From positions 1-64,000 of the forward strand of contig NZ_JAKJHZ010000012.1 in NCBI RefSeq assembly GCF_021648885.1: DNA of 64,000 nucleotides, read 5' to 3'. Below the pieces are notes generated by a model. The model was not told the origin of the DNA and searched no databases. It saw nothing but the letters and a program-made list of their open reading frames with translations. The stretch is from Nocardioides potassii. GTDB taxonomy: Bacteria; Actinomycetota; Actinomycetes; Propionibacteriales; Nocardioidaceae. This document shows positions 1 through 7,297 of this stretch, one piece after another (the stretch's first letter is position 1; each line of letters begins with the position of its first letter). A program made the position numbers and the translations under genes.

Positions 1-307
1 TGAGCTTCTTCGCCGCGGTCGTGGAGATGCCGAGGACGGTGCCGAGCTCGGCGACGCAGAACTCGGCGACCAGGGGACACCCGTCGCCGGCGATGGGTTC
101 CTCGTGCTCGGTGCCGCGGACCTCGAACGCGGCGGCGGTGTGGGTCGACTCCGGTGGGTGGAGGTCGGCCCACCGTGCGGCGAGGTCGAGCTGACGGGCG
201 GCAGCCGCGTTCTCAACTGCACGTTCGCTCCGGATCGAGTCGAGCAGGTCGGAGGCGGTGGGGGCGTCTGCCTCACCCGCTTCGAATCCTGCCAGCGCAT
301 CGATCAT
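1..307 (-). CDS. DUF222/HNH endonuclease family protein, N-terminal part (3' end outside window)
   Basis: This gene runs leftward off the window edge, so only the first 102 or so residues are visible. They read MIDALAGFEAGEAD, then a helical stretch with SIRSERAVENAAAARQLDLA, then CPLVAEFCVAELGTVLGIST and TTAAKKL, the standard start of the actinobacterial DUF222 (13E12-repeat) family. A C-terminal HNH nuclease domain would lie outside. The ATG at 307-305 has no Shine-Dalgarno sequence. A TAGAAT hexamer at 320-315 (minus strand) ends 7 bases before it, so translation is probably leaderless. The start codon lies inside a LexA-like box (300-315). The family has HNH motifs, but its biological role is unsettled. 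Confidence 0.9.
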   Translation of the reverse strand, partial: MIDALAGFEAGEADAPTASDLLDSIRSERAVENAAAARQLDLAARWADLHPPESTHTAAAFEVRGTEHEEPIAGDGCPLVAEFCVAELGTVLGISTTAAKKL

Positions 308-320
308 GTGTTCGATTCTA
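300..320 (-). promoter_or_regulatory. Leaderless promoter with LexA/SOS-like box over the start codon
   Basis: On the minus strand the -10 hexamer TAGAAT (320-315) is followed after 7 bases by the ATG. Positions 300-315 read TCGATCATGTGTTCGA on the plus strand, one mismatch from the actinobacterial/Bacillus-type LexA consensus TCGAAC-N4-GTTCGA. LexA bound here would cover the transcription start and start codon. No convincing -35 element is visible. In mycobacteria several genes of this family are known SOS genes, which supports the reading. Confidence 0.7.
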
Positions 321-437
321 GACGAGAGCACCGACATCCGGGTCGATCTCCACAAGGGAGCTCGACGCATGCTGCGGAGGTGGGACTCGACGCGACGTCG
401 TCGCTCGTCCACCAACCAAAGAGCCGGAGTTCCGGCG

Positions 438-1133
438 TCACCCCCCGTGCGGAGAGGTGCCCGCCTCGATCAGCGCCAGCACCTCAGCCGTCGGACGTAC
501 GTCGCCGTAGGAGCGGTAGACGACGTGGAGCGTCGCGTTGTGGTCGCGGTCGCGGGTGGCGGCGCAGGCGTCGGCGACCAGGATGACGCGGAGGCCGGCG
601 GCGCTGGCGCCGCGGACCGTGTCCTCGACGCAGACGTTGGTGACCGTGCCCGTGACGATGACCGTGTCGACATTGCCCGCGGCCAGGAGCGACGGGAGCT
701 CGGAGGAGCCGGGTGTCCAGGCGCTCCGTGCGGTCTTCTCGACCGCGAGGTCGGACGGAGCCACGTCCAGTCCTGACGCGAGGCGCGACCTCACCGGCCC
801 GGACCCTCCCGACCCGGCGTAGAGCGCGGCCACCTCGTCGCCGAAGAACTCGCGGTCCTTGTCGCTGGGCACGGTGTACCCCGGCACGACCCACGCCACC
901 GTGCCGCCAGCCGACCGCACGGACGCGGCCAGGGCGTTGACCCGCGGCACGATCCCGCGGACGTACGCCGACTCGAGCGCGAAAAACGGCACGATGTCGA
1001 CGACCACGAGCGCGGTCCGGCGGGGATCGAGGTGCTCGAAGGCGTACCGGCGCCCTCGTCGGGCCTCGTGGCGGGCGTACTCCCGCTCCTCGATCCGCCA
1101 GTCGTGGTCGGCGACGTCCGAGGGCGAGGTCAT
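438..1133 (-). CDS. Isochorismatase-family cysteine hydrolase
   Basis: This is a 231-residue protein of the isochorismatase/nicotinamidase-like cysteine hydrolase fold. The family triad is visible: Asp46 in ALVVVDIVPFF, Lys133 in AVEKTARSAW and Cys168 in TGTVTNVCVEDT, with the usual cis-peptide segment just before the cysteine. The substrate cannot be told from sequence; family members hydrolyse isochorismate, nicotinamide, N-carbamoyl compounds and others. The ATG at 1133-1131 has no ribosome binding site. TAGCCT at 1145-1140 (minus strand) ends 6 bases before it, giving a leaderless start. It is divergent from the GNAT gene at 1156 with a 22-base gap. Confidence 0.9.
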   Translation of the reverse strand: MTSPSDVADHDWRIEEREYARHEARRGRRYAFEHLDPRRTALVVVDIVPFFALESAYVRGIVPRVNALAASVRSAGGTVAWVVPGYTVPSDKDREFFGDEVAALYAGSGGSGPVRSRLASGLDVAPSDLAVEKTARSAWTPGSSELPSLLAAGNVDTVIVTGTVTNVCVEDTVRGASAAGLRVILVADACAATRDRDHNATLHVVYRSYGDVRPTAEVLALIEAGTSPHGG

Positions 1134-1155
1134 CGGGCGAGGCTACTGTCCAGCC
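1134..1155. promoter_or_regulatory. Overlapping divergent leaderless promoters
   Basis: The whole gap between two divergent genes is 22 bases. It contains TAGCCT on the minus strand (1145-1140), 6 bases before the isochorismatase ATG, and TACTGT on the plus strand (1144-1149), 6 bases before the GNAT ATG. The two -10 like hexamers overlap by two bases, so each -35 region would fall inside the opposite coding sequence, and simultaneous occupancy looks sterically impossible. Confidence 0.65.
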
Positions 1156-1665
1156 ATGCCACCGTCGGTGCTGCGCGCGATGCGAGTCGAGGACGTGCCC
1201 GCCGTGATGGCGGTGCAGGAGCCCGCGTCGATCGCCGGTCTGTCCTTGGTGTTCCCGCAGGACTCCCACCCCTTCCCTCTGGACGTGCTGGCCGACCGGT
1301 GGCGCGCGGAGATCGCTGACCCGGCCGTCGACTGCTTCGTGATCGTCCGCGAGGCCGAGGTCGCCGGGTTCGCCGCGACCTCCGGAGCGGAGCTGAAGCA
1401 CTTCGGCGTCGCGGTGGAGGAGTGGGGGAGCGGCCTGGCGCGGGCGGCGCAGGACGAGCTCGTCGTGCGCATGGCGGATGCGGGGTACGAGCGGCCGTGG
1501 CTCCGTGTCTACGCCGCCAACCCACGCGGGCGCGCCTTCTGGGAGAAGGTCGGTTGGTCCGACACCGGCAAGCGGGAAACCGGGGCCATGCCGCCGCACG
1601 CGGAGCAGCTCATCTACGCCTACGACCCCGCATCGTCCGGAACCGCGCCTAACGTCACGCCATGA
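1156..1665 (+). CDS. GNAT family N-acetyltransferase
   Basis: This 169-residue protein has the GNAT acetyl-CoA-dependent acyltransferase fold. The N-terminal strand/helix is LRAMRVEDVPAVMAVQ, the acetyl-CoA loop is VAVEEWGSGLARAAQDELV (about residues 91-109), and the C-terminal segment LRVYAANPRGRAFWEKVGW is typical of motif B. The acceptor substrate is unknown. The ATG at 1156 was chosen over longer upstream extensions because a TACTGT hexamer ends 6 bases before it and there is no ribosome binding site. It is followed by another GNAT gene with an ATGA stop/start overlap, so the two are probably translationally coupled. Confidence 0.88.
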   Translation: MPPSVLRAMRVEDVPAVMAVQEPASIAGLSLVFPQDSHPFPLDVLADRWRAEIADPAVDCFVIVREAEVAGFAATSGAELKHFGVAVEEWGSGLARAAQDELVVRMADAGYERPWLRVYAANPRGRAFWEKVGWSDTGKRETGAMPPHAEQLIYAYDPASSGTAPNVTP

Positions 1666-2228
1666 CCTACGAGACCCGGCTGCTGACCCCTGACACCTGG
1701 GACGACTTCGCCGAGCTCGTCGAGGCCAACAACGGGGTGTGGGGCGGCTGCTGGTGCATCGGCTTCCACCCCGAGGGGCTCGGCGGCACCCGGCAGGACC
1801 ACCGCGACGCCAAGGAGCGCCACACGCGCGAGGGCACCGTCCACCAGGTGCTGGTGTACGACGGCGGCAGCTGCGTCGGGTGGTGCCAGTTCGGGACGCC
1901 CGACGAGCTGCCGAACATCAAGAACATCAAGGCCTACGAGAAGGAGCTCGTCGAGCTGCCGCGGTGGCGCATCGGCTGCATCTTCACTGGTGGCAAGCAC
2001 CGCGGGAAGGGCGTCGCTCGCGCCGCGGTGACGGCGGTCCTCGAGGAGATCCGCAAGGCCGGCGGGGGCGTCGTCGAGGCGTACCCGGAGCAGGTCGACG
2101 GCCGCAAGCCCCAGCGCGGGGCGTACCTCCACACCGGTCCCGAGACGCTGTACGCCGACCTCGGGTTCGTCCGCGACCGGCAGGTCGCCACGTGGCGCTG
2201 GGTCATGCGCCGCACGGTCGAGGCGTGA
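1662..2228 (+). CDS. GNAT family N-acetyltransferase (GGCWC type)
   Basis: This 188-residue protein belongs to a GNAT subfamily marked by an N-terminal GGCWCIGFH motif (Cys30, Cys32). The acetyl-CoA-binding loop is in IFTGGKHRGKGVARAAVTAVLEEI (about residues 107-130), with the usual R/K-x-x-G-x-G/A spacing. A C-terminal LYADLGFVRDRQ segment corresponds to the common GNAT ending. Substrate is unknown. The start codon overlaps the previous GNAT stop (ATGA, 1662-1665), indicating a two-gene operon of unrelated-looking GNAT proteins. Confidence 0.87.
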   Translation: MTYETRLLTPDTWDDFAELVEANNGVWGGCWCIGFHPEGLGGTRQDHRDAKERHTREGTVHQVLVYDGGSCVGWCQFGTPDELPNIKNIKAYEKELVELPRWRIGCIFTGGKHRGKGVARAAVTAVLEEIRKAGGGVVEAYPEQVDGRKPQRGAYLHTGPETLYADLGFVRDRQVATWRWVMRRTVEA

Positions 2229-2278
2229 GAGGCGCCGATAGGCTGCACCCTCCGACCCCACGACCCGAAGGATCGCCC

Positions 2279-3370
2279 ATGGCCGGTGGACTGTTCGCCC
2301 TTCTCGACGACGTCGCCGCCCTCGCGCGCATCGCCGCAGCCAGCGTGGACGACGTGGGTGCCGCCGCGGCGCGGGCGAGCGCGAAGGCCGCGGGCGTCGT
2401 GGTGGACGACACGGCCGTGACGCCGCAGTACCTCCACGGGTCGGCCGCGGACCGCGAGCTGCCGATCATCAAGAAGATCGCCCTCGGGTCGCTGCGCAAC
2501 AAGCTCCTCTTCATCCTGCCCGCGGCGGTGCTGCTGGGTCAGTTCCTGCCGTCCCTGCTGCCGGTGATCCTGATCTTCGGTGGCGCGTTCCTCGCCTACG
2601 AGGGCGCGCACAAGGTCCACGAGAAGCTGACCGGGCACGGTGGTGCCGAGGCCGAGGTCTCGGACGCCGGCGAGTTCACCCCCGAGCACGAGCAGCGGAC
2701 CGTCGCCAACGCGATCCGCACCGACTTCATCCTGAGCGCCGAGATCATGGTCATCGCGCTCAAGGAGGTCGTCGGCTCCGACGCCGACGCCAGCATCTGG
2801 ATGCGGGCCATCGTGCTGGCCGTGGTCGCGGTGCTGATCACGGTGCTCGTATACGGGGTGGTCGCGCTCATCGTGAAGATGGACGACGTCGGGCTGCGCC
2901 TCGCCGAGAAGCCGTCGAAGGGTTCGCAGCGCCTCGGCCTCGCGCTCGTCTCGGCGATGCCGCGGCTGCTCGCGGCGATTTCGTTCATCGGCACGCTCGC
3001 GATGCTCTGGGTCGGTGGCCACATCTTCCTGGTGAGCCTCTACGAGATCGGCGGCCACGACGGCCTGCTCGAGGGCACCGCGATCGGCGACGCCCTGCAC
3101 GCGCCGTACGACCTCGTGCACCACTGGGAGGTGGACGTGCACGACGCCGTCGGCGGGGTCCTCGGCGCCCTCGCCGGCTGGCTCCTCAACACCGTGCTGT
3201 CTGCCATCGTGGGCCTCGTCGTCGGCGGCATCGTCCTCGCCGTGCTGAGGGCCGTGGGGGTGGGCGGCCACCGCGGCGAGCACGGGGTCGAGCACGGCGA
3301 CGAGCACCCGTCGGACGGCTCCGGCGGTGACCACGGTGAGCCGGCTCACGAGGATTCTCCGAATCGCTGA
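2279..3370 (+). CDS. DUF808 (YedI-like) integral membrane protein
   Basis: This is a 363-residue protein of the DUF808/YedI family, whose function is not established. It begins MAGGLFALLDDVAALARIAA, a family hallmark, and has several hydrophobic segments (about residues 79-105, 175-200, 225-250 and 305-330). The C-terminal tail (about 330-363) is rich in His, Glu and Asp (GEHGVEHGDEHPSDGS), which might bind metal; that is inference. The ATG at 2279 is preceded by GAAGGA at good spacing. A TAGGCT hexamer at 2239-2244 gives a plausible promoter with a short leader, so this gene may be transcribed apart from the GNAT pair. Confidence 0.88.
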   Translation: MAGGLFALLDDVAALARIAAASVDDVGAAAARASAKAAGVVVDDTAVTPQYLHGSAADRELPIIKKIALGSLRNKLLFILPAAVLLGQFLPSLLPVILIFGGAFLAYEGAHKVHEKLTGHGGAEAEVSDAGEFTPEHEQRTVANAIRTDFILSAEIMVIALKEVVGSDADASIWMRAIVLAVVAVLITVLVYGVVALIVKMDDVGLRLAEKPSKGSQRLGLALVSAMPRLLAAISFIGTLAMLWVGGHIFLVSLYEIGGHDGLLEGTAIGDALHAPYDLVHHWEVDVHDAVGGVLGALAGWLLNTVLSAIVGLVVGGIVLAVLRAVGVGGHRGEHGVEHGDEHPSDGSGGDHGEPAHEDSPNR

Positions 3371-3399
3371 TCGCGGTTTTACGCTCTCTGGTGTCCGCG

Positions 3400-3429
3400 C
3401 GGGAGATCCCGACTACGCACAGATGTGCG
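3400..3429 (+). promoter_or_regulatory. Twin short hairpins in the ahcY leader
   Basis: Two adjacent inverted repeats lie in the 93-base gap before ahcY. At 3400-3411 CGGG and CCCG flank AGAT. At 3416-3429 (3416-3420 and 3425-3429) CGCAC and GTGCG flank another AGAT. In RNA they would form two hairpins with the same AGAU loop. They end 24 bases before the ribosome binding site AGGAGA. They do not look like the proteobacterial SAH riboswitch. A protein-binding or RNA role is possible. Confidence 0.45.
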
Positions 3430-3463
3430 GCGCAGACCGCCTCTTCCGCACCAGGAGAATCTG

Positions 3464-4900
3464 ATGGACTTCAAGGTCGCTGACCTCACCCTCGCCGCCT
3501 ACGGCCGCAAGGAGATCGAGCTCGCCGAGCACGAGATGCCGGGCCTGATGGCCATGCGCGAGCGCTACGGCAAGGAGCAGCCGCTCGCCGGCGCCCGCAT
3601 CGCCGGCTCGCTCCACATGACGATCCAGACCGCCGTGCTGATCGAGACCCTCGCGGCTCTCGGCGCGGACATCCGCTGGGCCACCTGCAACATCTTCTCG
3701 ACGCAGGACCACGCCGCCGCGGCGGTCGTCGTCGGCCCGCCCGCCAAGGGCGGCACCCCCGAAGACCCGAAGGGTGTCCCCGTCTTCGCGTGGAAGGGCG
3801 AGTCGCTCGCCGAGTACTGGGACGAGGCCGAGAAGGTCTTCGACTTCGCCGAGGGCGGCCCCAACATGCTCCTCGACGACGGCGGCGACATCACCATGCT
3901 GCTCCACCTCGGTGTCGAGTACGAGAAGGCCGGCGCCGTGCCGTCCCAGGACTCCACCGACAACGAGGAGTTCAAGGAGGTGCTGCGCGTCCTGGCCCGT
4001 TCGCTGGAGAACGACCCGCAGCGCTGGACCAAGCGCGCCCCGATGGTCAAGGGCGTCTCGGAGGAGACCACCACCGGTGTCCTGCGCCTCTACGAGCGCT
4101 TCAAGGAGGGCACGCTCCTCTTCCCGGCGATCAACGTCAACGACTCGGTCACCAAGTCGAAGTTCGACAACAAGTACGGCTGCCGCCACTCGCTCGTCGA
4201 CGGCATCAACCGCGCCACCGACGTCATGATCGGCGGCAAGGTCGCGGTCGTCTGCGGCTACGGCGACGTCGGCAAGGGCTCGGCCGAGTCGCTGCGCGGC
4301 CAGGGTGCCCGCGTCATCGTCACCGAGATCGACCCGATCTGCGCGCTGCAGGCCGCGATGGACGGCTACGAGGTCAAGCGCCTCGAGTCGGTGGTCGAGA
4401 CCGCCGACATCTTCATCACGACGACCGGCAACTTCGACATCATCACCGTCGAGCACTTCCACAAGATGAAGCACCAGGCGATCGTCGGCAACATCGGTCA
4501 CTTCGACAACGAGATCAACATGGCCGGTCTGGCCAAGATCCCCGGCATCGTCAAGGACGAGATCAAGCCGCAGGTCCACCAGTGGATCTTCGAGGACGGC
4601 AAGAAGATCATCGTCCTGTCGGAGGGCCGCCTGCTCAACCTCGGCAACGCGACGGGCCACCCGTCGTTCGTCATGTCGAACTCCTTCACCAACCAGGTGC
4701 TGGCCCAGATCGAGCTGTTCTCGAAGGCCGACGACTACGAGCTGGGCGTCCACGTGCTGCCCAAGCACCTCGACGAGGAGGTCGCCCGCCTGCACCTCGA
4801 CGCCCTCGGTGTCGAGCTGACCGAGCTCACCAAGGAGCAGGCCGCCTACCTCGGCGTCCCGATCGAGGGCCCCTACAAGTCGGACCACTACCGCTACTGA
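3464..4900 (+). CDS. ahcY: Adenosylhomocysteinase (S-adenosylhomocysteine hydrolase)
   Basis: This 478-residue protein is S-adenosylhomocysteine hydrolase. It splits S-adenosylhomocysteine into adenosine and homocysteine with bound NAD, recycling the product of all SAM-dependent methylation in the cytoplasm. The NAD-binding motif [18 protein letters not shown], the upstream [19 protein letters not shown] segment and the C-terminal YKSDHYRY signature are all present. Length fits the bacterial family. The ATG at 3464 follows AGGAGA with good spacing; an in-frame ATG at 3425 lacks such a site and would add a non-conserved extension. In M. tuberculosis sahH is followed by tmk and then mtrA; here mtrA follows directly. 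Confidence 0.98.
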   Translation: MDFKVADLTLAAYGRKEIELAEHEMPGLMAMRERYGKEQPLAGARIAGSLHMTIQTAVLIETLAALGADIRWATCNIFSTQDHAAAAVVVGPPAKGGTPEDPKGVPVFAWKGESLAEYWDEAEKVFDFAEGGPNMLLDDGGDITMLLHLGVEYEKAGAVPSQDSTDNEEFKEVLRVLARSLENDPQRWTKRAPMVKGVSEETTTGVLRLYERFKEGTLLFPAINVNDSVTKSKFDNKYGCRHSLVDGINRATDVMIGGKVAVVCGYGDVGKGSAESLRGQGARVIVTEIDPICALQAAMDGYEVKRLESVVETADIFITTTGNFDIITVEHFHKMKHQAIVGNIGHFDNEINMAGLAKIPGIVKDEIKPQVHQWIFEDGKKIIVLSEGRLLNLGNATGHPSFVMSNSFTNQVLAQIELFSKADDYELGVHVLPKHLDEEVARLHLDALGVELTELTKEQAAYLGVPIEGPYKSDHYRY

Positions 4901-4919
4901 GCGACCCGTCGGACCTGGC

Positions 4920-4947
4920 CTGACCCGCGGACCCCTGTCCGTAGACT
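4920..4947 (+). promoter_or_regulatory. mtrA promoter (leaderless)
   Basis: A TAGACT -10 hexamer at 4942-4947 ends 7 bases before the mtrA ATG. CTGACC at 4920-4925 is a plausible -35 at 16-base spacing. There is no ribosome binding site between the -10 and the ATG, so the mRNA should start at or next to the start codon. Confidence 0.65.
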
Positions 4948-4954
4948 GGACACC

Positions 4955-5653
4955 ATGACGGACCTTGCCGAACCGGCGCGCGGCAGCGTGCTCGTCGTCG
5001 ACGACGACGCCTCCCTGGCGGAGATGCTCTCCATCGTCCTCCGCCAGGAGGGGTTCGACAGCCGGATCGTCGGGCGCGGCGACGTCGCGCTCGATGCCTT
5101 CCGTGACTACAAGCCCGACCTGGTGCTGCTCGACCTGATGCTGCCCGGCAAGGACGGCATCGACGTCTGCAAGGAGATCCGCGCCGAGTCCGGCGTGCCG
5201 ATCGTGATGCTGACGGCGAAGGGCGACACGGTCGACGTCGTGGTCGGCCTCGAGTCCGGCGCCGACGACTACATCGTCAAGCCCTTCAAGCCCAAGGAGC
5301 TCGTCGCCCGGGTCCGGGCGCGCGTACGACGCAACGACGTCGCCAACGACGAGGGCCTGACGATCGGTGACGTGTCCATCGACGTGGCCGGGCACTCGGT
5401 CACGCGGGGCGGAGACCCGATCAACCTGACGCCGCTCGAGTTCGACCTGCTCGTCTGCCTGGCGCGCAAGCCCTGGCAGGTGTTCACCCGCGAGGTGCTG
5501 CTCGAGCAGGTCTGGGGCTACCGGCACAGTGCCGACACCCGCCTGGTCAACGTCCACGTGCAGCGGCTGCGCTCCAAGGTCGAGCACGACCCGGAGAACC
5601 CGGAGGTCGTGGTGACCGTGCGCGGCGTGGGTTACAAGGCCGGCAAGTCCTAG
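4955..5653 (+). CDS. mtrA: Response regulator MtrA (OmpR/PhoB family)
   Basis: This 232-residue response regulator has an N-terminal receiver domain with the acidic pocket VVDDD (about 14-18), phosphoacceptor Asp60 in DLVLLDLMLPG and Lys in DYIVKPFKPKE. Its C-terminal winged-helix DNA-binding domain carries LTPLEFDLLVCLARKPWQVF and a VWGYRHSADTRLVNVHVQRL recognition region. Sequence and position before mtrB-lpqB identify MtrA, which in actinobacteria controls cell wall, division and osmotic-response genes. The ATG at 4955 is probably leaderless. The gene begins the mtrA-mtrB-lpqB operon, with mtrB starting 37 bases after the stop. Confidence 0.97.
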   Translation: MTDLAEPARGSVLVVDDDASLAEMLSIVLRQEGFDSRIVGRGDVALDAFRDYKPDLVLLDLMLPGKDGIDVCKEIRAESGVPIVMLTAKGDTVDVVVGLESGADDYIVKPFKPKELVARVRARVRRNDVANDEGLTIGDVSIDVAGHSVTRGGDPINLTPLEFDLLVCLARKPWQVFTREVLLEQVWGYRHSADTRLVNVHVQRLRSKVEHDPENPEVVVTVRGVGYKAGKS

Positions 5654-5689
5654 GCAGCCCGCGACCGATGAGCACCTGATGAGCAGCCG

Positions 5690-7297
5690 ATGAGCAACGG
5701 CTGGCGCGACCGGCTGCCGCCGGTCCTCCGTCACGGGCCGACCTTCTGGCGGCGGTCCGTGCAGGCCCGGGTGGTGGTGAGCACGATGCTGCTCAGCGCC
5801 CTCGTGGTCGGGGTCGTCGGTGCGTTCCTCATCCACCAGACCCGCGACGGCCTGCTCAACAGCCGCGTCGACGCGGTGGTGCAGGAGGCCGAGGGCGAGA
5901 CCGAGACGGCGCGCCAGCAGCTCGCGGCCGCGCCGCCACTCGACCTCGACGAGTCCGCCCAGCAGCAGGCCCTCGTGGAGCCGATCATCGCCCGCGGGTC
6001 GAGCCGCGGGTTCGCGGTGGTGCTGTCGCCCCCCATCGCCGAGGGCGTGCGCCTGGCCGACGGGGGCGCGAAGTTCACCGAGGGCCTCGATCTCGCGAGC
6101 GTGCCGGAGTCCCTCCAGGCCCGCTTCGAGTCGGTGTCCTCGACGGCATGGACCTACACCGACATCAAGACCACCGCGGAGATCAGCGGCCTGCCCGCCG
6201 GCCCCGGCGTCGTGGTCGGCAGCCAGGTGCGACTCCCGGCCGACAACCGGACCTACACGCTCTACTACCTCTACTCCCTCGACGAGCAGCAGCGCACGCT
6301 CGCGCTCGTGTCCCGCGCGATGCTCGTCGCGGGCGTCCCGCTGCTGCTCCTCGTCGCCGGCCTCACCTGGCTGGTGACCCGCCAGGTGGTGACGCCGATC
6401 CGGATGGCTCGACGCGTCGCCGAGCGGCTCGCGGCAGGACAGCTGCAGGAGCGGCTCCGCGTGCGGGGCGAGGACGACCTCGCCCGCCTCGCGACGTCGT
6501 TCAACCAGATGGCGTCCAACCTGCAGAAGCAGATCCGCCAGCTCGAGGAGCTGAGCCGGCTCCAGCGGCGGTTCGTCTCCGACGTCTCCCACGAGCTGCG
6601 CACGCCGATCACGACGGTGCGGATGGCCAGCGACGTCATCCACGACGCGCGGCCGTTCCTCGACCCCGTCACGGGACGCGCGGCCGAGCTGCTGCAGAAG
6701 GAGCTCGACCGCTTCGAGACGCTGCTCGCCGACCTGCTCGAGATCAGCCGCTTCGACGCCGGTGCCGCGGTGCTCGAGGCCGAGGACGTGGACCTCGTCG
6801 ACGTCGCCCGCCGGGTCGTCGACATGACCTCGGCGCTCGCCGCGCAGCGCGACACCCGCGTCATCGTGCACGACCCCGGGGTGCCCTGCGTCGCGGAGGC
6901 CGACGTACGCCGCGTGGAGCGCATCGTCCGCAACCTGGTCACCAATGCGATCGACCACGCCGAGTCGCGCGACGTGGAGATCTTCGTCGGCGCCGACAGC
7001 CAGTCGGCGGCGATCGCCGTGCGCGACCACGGCATCGGGCTGGGCCCGGGGGAGTCGGCCATGGTCTTCAACCGGTTCTGGCGGGCCGACCCCGCCCGCG
7101 CCCGCACCAGCGGCGGCACCGGGCTGGGCCTGTCGATCTCCCTGGAGGACACCCACCTGCACGGCGGCTGGCTCCAGGCCTGGGGCCGCCCCGGTGAGGG
7201 CGCGCAGTTCCGGCTCACGCTCCCGCGCCACCTCACCTCGCAGCTGCGCCACTCGCCGCTGCCGCTCGTCCCCGACGACGCCCGGGAGACGGCATGA
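5690..7297 (+). CDS. mtrB: Sensor histidine kinase MtrB
   Basis: This 535-residue membrane sensor kinase pairs with MtrA. Transmembrane segments lie at about residues 27-49 and 207-229, bracketing an extracytoplasmic sensor region of about 155 residues. A HAMP linker (about 230-282) is followed by the dimerization/phosphoacceptor domain with His301 in SDVSHELRTPITTVRMAS, then an ATPase domain with the N-box NLVTNAIDHA, the G1 box DHGIGLG and the G2 box GGTGLGLSI. The start follows the mtrA stop by 36 bases. Its own stop overlaps the lpqB start (ATGA). The family senses cell-wall/division status and is modulated by LpqB in mycobacteria. Confidence 0.97.
   Translation: MSNGWRDRLPPVLRHGPTFWRRSVQARVVVSTMLLSALVVGVVGAFLIHQTRDGLLNSRVDAVVQEAEGETETARQQLAAAPPLDLDESAQQQALVEPIIARGSSRGFAVVLSPPIAEGVRLADGGAKFTEGLDLASVPESLQARFESVSSTAWTYTDIKTTAEISGLPAGPGVVVGSQVRLPADNRTYTLYYLYSLDEQQRTLALVSRAMLVAGVPLLLLVAGLTWLVTRQVVTPIRMARRVAERLAAGQLQERLRVRGEDDLARLATSFNQMASNLQKQIRQLEELSRLQRRFVSDVSHELRTPITTVRMASDVIHDARPFLDPVTGRAAELLQKELDRFETLLADLLEISRFDAGAAVLEAEDVDLVDVARRVVDMTSALAAQRDTRVIVHDPGVPCVAEADVRRVERIVRNLVTNAIDHAESRDVEIFVGADSQSAAIAVRDHGIGLGPGESAMVFNRFWRADPARARTSGGTGLGLSISLEDTHLHGGWLQAWGRPGEGAQFRLTLPRHLTSQLRHSPLPLVPDDARETA

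Noticed and set aside
3371-3463. SAH riboswitch before ahcY.
   Set aside because: The sequence does not show the conserved core of that riboswitch, and that class is mainly proteobacterial. I report only two plain hairpins.
3425-3463. Upstream ATG of ahcY at 3425.
   Set aside because: It would cover part of the twin hairpins, lacks a ribosome binding site, and adds residues not seen in the family; ATG 3464 follows AGGAGA.
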